Below are positions 38,280 through 42,666 of a DNA stretch of 42,666 nucleotides, one piece after another. Every line of letters begins with the position of its first letter. Within the stretch, counting starts at the first letter, position 1. This DNA is from JBHHZM01 sp046758065. Its GTDB lineage: Bacteria > Pseudomonadota > Alphaproteobacteria > JAAXGF01. Below the pieces are notes generated by a model that made no database searches, was not told where the DNA came from, and saw only the letters and a program-made list of their open reading frames with translations. Where the stretch lies: contig JBHHZM010000007.1 in NCBI GenBank assembly GCA_046758065.1, positions 1-42,666 on the forward strand. Reading direction: 5' to 3'. The position numbers and the translations under genes were made by a program.

Positions 38280-40058
38280 CTAATTGCCGTCGATTGCGCC
38301 GAGCGTTTCGGCGCCGCTGGTCAGTGCGGCAACTAGCGCCGGCGCCTGCGGCAGCAGCCGTTCGGCGAAGAATCGCGCGCTCGCCAGTTTGCCGCGATAG
38401 AACGCCGCATCGCCTTCGCCCGCGGCCAGCGCTTCGGCGGATTTGATCGCCGCCTCGGCCATCGTCTCGCCGCAGGCCGTGAGACCGAACAAGCGCAGAT
38501 ATTCACTCGCCCCGGCGGCCGCGGCGTCAGGCTCGCGCGGCCAGGCGTCGAGCAACCAGGAGGTCGCCGCGTCGAGCGCGCCGGCCGCTGCGGCGAGCGG
38601 CGCGCGCAGCGGCGCCAACGCCTCGCCCGCACTCGCCAGACGACTGTCGAGTCGGCGCAGGCCGGCGAGGTATTCATGCACCGCGCGGCCGTCGTCGCCC
38701 GTCAGCTTGCGGCGCGCGAGATCGAGCGCCTGAATACCGTTGGCGCCTTCGTATATCATCGCGATGCGTACGTCGCGCAAATCCTGCGCCGCGCCGGTTT
38801 CCTCGATGTAGCCCATGCCGCCGTGGACTTGAAGACCGAGCGACGCCGCTTCGAAGCCGACATCGCTGCAATAGGCCTTGACCACCGGCGTCAGCAGATC
38901 GACGCGGCGCTGGCGCAGGGCGCGTTCGTCGGGATCGGGGTGGCGGCGGGCCATGTCCATGTCGGCGGCGAGGCCTAAGGCGAGAGCGCGCATCACCTCG
39001 ACCTGTGCGCGCATGACGAACAGCATGCGGCGGACATCGGCGTGATCGATAATGCGCGCCGGAGCGCCGTCCGCGAGGCGCCGGCCCTGATGCCGGTCGC
39101 GGGCATAGGCGAGCGCCCGCTGATAGGCGCGTTCGGCGACCGCGATCCCCTGGAGGCCGACGTCGATGCGGGCGCTGTTCATCATCGTGAACATGCACGC
39201 GATGCCGCGGTTCTCTTCGCCGATCAGATAACCGATCGCGCCGTCCTCTTCGCCGAACGCCATGACGCAGGTCGGGCTCGCGTTGATGCCGAGCTTGTGC
39301 TCGATCGACAGCGCCTTGAGGTCGTTGCGCGGGCCGGGCAGGCCGCCTTCGCCGGGCAGCAGCTTGGGGACGAGGAAAAGCGAGACGCCGCGTACCCCGT
39401 CGGGCGCCCCGGGCGTGCGGGCGAGCACCATGTGGACGATGTTGTCGGCCATGTCGTGCTCGCCATAGGTGATGAACACCTTGGTGCCGCGGATGCGGTA
39501 ATGATCGCCGTCGCGCACGGCGCGGGTCTTGAGGGCGCCGACGTCCGAGCCCGCCTGGGGCTCGGTCATGCACATGGTGCCGGTCCATTCGCCGCTGACG
39601 AGCTTTTCGAGATAGCGCGTTTTCTGTTCCTCGCTGCCGTGGGCGGCGAGCAGCTTGATCGCGCCTTGCGTCAGCAGTGGGCAGAGGGCGAACGCCATGT
39701 TCGCCGAGGTCCACATTTCGACCACCGTGGTGGCGAGCGCCTGAGGCAGTCCCTGGCCGCCGTATGCCGGGTCACAGCAGAGGCCGTTCCAGCCCGCTTC
39801 GACGAACCGGCGATAGGCGTCGGCGAAGCCGTCGGGCGTGCGCACCACGCCATTCTCGATCCGCGAGCCCTGACGGTCGCCGGTTGCGTTGAGCGGTGCC
39901 AGCACCCCGGTCGCGAAACGCGCCGCCTCGTCGAGCACCTGATCGACCAGGTCGCGCGTCAGGTCTTCGGAGCCGGACAGCCTCGCCATCGCTTCGAGGT
40001 CGAGAAGTTCGTGCAGCACGAAACGCATATCCGCCAGCGGGGCAGCGTAATCGGTCAT
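38280..40058 (-). CDS. Acyl-CoA dehydrogenase, DmdC-like long form
   Basis: A flavoprotein that introduces a 2,3-double bond into an acyl-CoA. The 592-residue length with an extra C-terminal domain, and wording such as CMTEPQAGSDVGALKTRA, IRGTKVFITYGEHDMADNIVH, MMNSARIDVGLQGIAVAERAYQ and HGGMGYIEETGAAQDLRDVR, place it with the long acyl-CoA dehydrogenases that include DmdC, the methylthioacryloyl-CoA-forming enzyme of DMSP demethylation. The catalytic glutamate is in MIYEGANG (E437). DmdC cannot be separated from fatty acyl-CoA dehydrogenases by sequence inspection alone, and no dmdA, dmdB or dmdD is here. It lies 10 bp after the flavoprotein gene and ends a three-gene operon that converges on the transporter. 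Confidence 0.87.
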   Translation of the reverse strand: MTDYAAPLADMRFVLHELLDLEAMARLSGSEDLTRDLVDQVLDEAARFATGVLAPLNATGDRQGSRIENGVVRTPDGFADAYRRFVEAGWNGLCCDPAYGGQGLPQALATTVVEMWTSANMAFALCPLLTQGAIKLLAAHGSEEQKTRYLEKLVSGEWTGTMCMTEPQAGSDVGALKTRAVRDGDHYRIRGTKVFITYGEHDMADNIVHMVLARTPGAPDGVRGVSLFLVPKLLPGEGGLPGPRNDLKALSIEHKLGINASPTCVMAFGEEDGAIGYLIGEENRGIACMFTMMNSARIDVGLQGIAVAERAYQRALAYARDRHQGRRLADGAPARIIDHADVRRMLFVMRAQVEVMRALALGLAADMDMARRHPDPDERALRQRRVDLLTPVVKAYCSDVGFEAASLGLQVHGGMGYIEETGAAQDLRDVRIAMIYEGANGIQALDLARRKLTGDDGRAVHEYLAGLRRLDSRLASAGEALAPLRAPLAAAAGALDAATSWLLDAWPREPDAAAAGASEYLRLFGLTACGETMAEAAIKSAEALAAGEGDAAFYRGKLASARFFAERLLPQAPALVAALTSGAETLGAIDGN

Positions 40059-40068
40059 GGCGATTCCT

Positions 40069-41505
<1,437 letters not shown>

Positions 41506-42489
41506 TCAGGCCGCGTTCTCGTCTGCGGCGCCACGCGGCGCCGCGGCGCGGTGCAGACGATCGTTGATCGCAGCCCCCAGACCGGTTTCGGGAATCGGGG
41601 TTACCGCGATCGCCGTGAATTCGCTGCGGTCGAGCGCGTGCAGCATGGCGAACAGGTTGGCGGCGGCCTCTTCCAGATTACCCACGGGGCTGAGGTTAAG
41701 CGTTTCCGCCGCACCTTCAGGCGCGTCCGGGCCGAAGGCGAGCAGGGCTTCGTCGCGGTGAACGGAGCGGGCGCCGAGACGGAGCGGCAGGCGCGGCGCA
41801 TAGTGGCTCGCCAGCATCCCCGGGGCGCGGACCGGTCCTTCTCCGGCATCAGCGAGCGGGCCGGTTTGCTCCTCGATCGCGGCTTGCGATACCCCGCCTG
41901 GGCGCAGCAGGCGTGCCGGGCCGGGTGTGCTCAGGTCGATGACGGTCGATTCGACCCCGACCGGGCAGGGGCCGCCGTCGAGGATCATCGCGACCTTGTC
42001 GCCCAATGCTTCGGCGACGTGCGCGGCGCGGGTCGGGCTCAGCCGGCCTGAGGGATTGGCGCTCGGCGCCGCGACCGGGCGCGCGGTCTCGATCAGCAGC
42101 GCCAGGGCGACGGCATGACGCGGCACCCGCAGCGCCACCGTGTCGAGGCCGGCGCTGAGCTGCGGCGCGAGCCGGCTGTCGGCGCGGCGGCGAAGAACGA
42201 GGGTCAGCGGGCCGGGCCAGAAGCGCGCGGCAAGGTGAAGCGCACGGGAGTCCATCTCGCCCTCGCGCGCGGCGGTTTCGCGGTCGGGTAGATGGACGAT
42301 CAGCGGATTGTTCGCGGGCCTGCCCTTGGCGGCATACAGCGCCGCGACTGCGCGCTCGCTGGTGGCATCGGCGCCGAGGCCGTAGACCGTTTCGGTCGGG
42401 AAGGCGACGAGTTCGCCGGCGCGCAAATGCGCCGCGCCGCGGCGGATGCTCGCGGGTTCGGCGATGATGACACGGGCGGTGCGGGACAC
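41506..42489 (-). CDS. sua5: L-threonylcarbamoyladenylate synthase, Sua5 type
   Basis: Makes threonylcarbamoyl-AMP from threonine, bicarbonate and ATP, the first step of the universal t6A37 tRNA modification. The 327-residue protein has the YrdC domain: AFPTETVYGLGADAT, AAKGRPANNPLIVHL (the KxR motif), RFWPGPLTLVL, VALRVPRH and APSANPSGRLSPT. An interdomain linker holds RAPGMLASHYAPRLPL (typical of Sua5), followed by the C-terminal Sua5 domain that short TsaC proteins lack. The start is GTG at 42489, with GGAGA nine bases upstream. It is the first gene of the minus-strand operon; its promoter should lie in 42490-42556. Confidence 0.92.
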   Translation of the reverse strand: MSRTARVIIAEPASIRRGAAHLRAGELVAFPTETVYGLGADATSERAVAALYAAKGRPANNPLIVHLPDRETAAREGEMDSRALHLAARFWPGPLTLVLRRRADSRLAPQLSAGLDTVALRVPRHAVALALLIETARPVAAPSANPSGRLSPTRAAHVAEALGDKVAMILDGGPCPVGVESTVIDLSTPGPARLLRPGGVSQAAIEEQTGPLADAGEGPVRAPGMLASHYAPRLPLRLGARSVHRDEALLAFGPDAPEGAAETLNLSPVGNLEEAAANLFAMLHALDRSEFTAIAVTPIPETGLGAAINDRLHRAAAPRGAADENAA

Positions 42490-42556
42490 GTTCGGTATCT
42501 CCGTACGAAAACGCTCAAGTCTATCCTAACAGACCGCTGAAAAACTCGCCCGGGTT

Positions 42557-42643
42557 CCCTCATCCTTCGTCCCTCGACAGGTTCGGGATGAGGAGCTCAG
42601 GATGAGGATGGCGCGATTCCAATATCCTGGTCCTCATGCTGAG
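42557..42643. repeat. REP-like palindromic repeats
   Basis: CCCTCATCC (42557-42565) pairs with GGATGAGG at 42586-42593, enclosing TTCGTCCCTCGACAGGTTCG; a second GGATGAGG lies at 42600-42607 and a related TCCTCATGCTGAG at 42631-42643. Similar CCTCATCC...GACAGG...GGATGAGG intergenic elements are common in GC-rich alphaproteobacteria. It continues to the window edge and may be part of a longer cluster. The sequence at 42535-42556 shows nothing else I can name. Confidence 0.6.
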
Positions 42644-42666
42644 ATGGCCTAATCGGCTGTCGACGG

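Noticed and set aside
42535..42556. GACCGCTGAAAAACTCGCC as a possible insertion-sequence terminal repeat
   Set aside because: It vaguely recalls some transposon ends, but no second end or transposase is in the window.

Overview
The window is GC-rich chromosomal DNA from an alphaproteobacterium, most plausibly in or near the Rhodospirillales. The evidence is strong C/G third-position bias, many ATGA and GTG translational overlaps, an alphaproteobacterial-type TIGR02186 membrane protein, a cytoplasmic SoeABC-type sulfite dehydrogenase and a 2-aminoethylphosphonate transporter of the PhnSTU2 type. The genus cannot be named from the sequence. I see no rRNA, tRNA, CRISPR array, prophage or intact insertion sequence; nearly all the DNA is coding.

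Positions 1-16.9 kb (plus strand) hold housekeeping metabolism. They are a 5'-partial TonB-family protein, gabD and gor, then a run of class II DAHP synthase, nicotinate phosphoribosyltransferase, NAD synthetase, gltX, cysS, cimA and trmJ, then a three-gene 2-oxoacid dehydrogenase operon (E1 alpha, E1 beta, E2; no E3). The last ~520 bp of cysS are compositionally foreign: about 49% GC by hand count, with AT-ending codons, against roughly 63% or more in its flanks.

Positions 16.9-26.4 kb form a sulfite-handling region. On the minus strand lie soeA-soeB-soeC, then two TauE/SafE permease genes that are copies at an exact 1132 bp period, then a TIGR02186 protein translationally coupled to the second permease, then a 3-hydroxyisobutyrate-dehydrogenase-family gene closed by a good rho-independent terminator. 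A third, unrelated TauE/SafE gene is divergent from soeA. The likely logic is oxidation of sulfite to sulfate at the cytoplasmic membrane face plus export of sulfite or another sulfur anion. The tandem copies share an AT-rich inverted repeat upstream, and the second copy keeps a decayed start of a second TIGR02186 gene.

Positions 26.4-30.5 kb carry a short core-type methionine synthase-like protein (plus) and a speD-speE-ggt set (minus) for spermidine synthesis and gamma-glutamyl transfer. Positions 30.5-34.0 kb are scarred accessory DNA: an IS256-type transposase fragment and two C-terminal fragments of an NHL-repeat gene forming 40 bp direct repeats on either side of a compact three-gene cassette (UPF0104 membrane protein, MFS transporter, gamma-glutamylcyclotransferase-like protein).

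Positions 34.0-38.3 kb hold the 2-aminoethylphosphonate ABC importer (binding protein, ATPase, double permease), preceded by a tandem 14 bp repeat that looks like an operator and with a 12 bp hairpin after the binding-protein gene. Positions 38.3-42.5 kb (minus) hold a tight operon of Sua5-type threonylcarbamoyl-AMP synthase, a GlcD/D2HGDH-type flavoprotein and a DmdC-like acyl-CoA dehydrogenase. The window ends in REP-like palindromic repeats.
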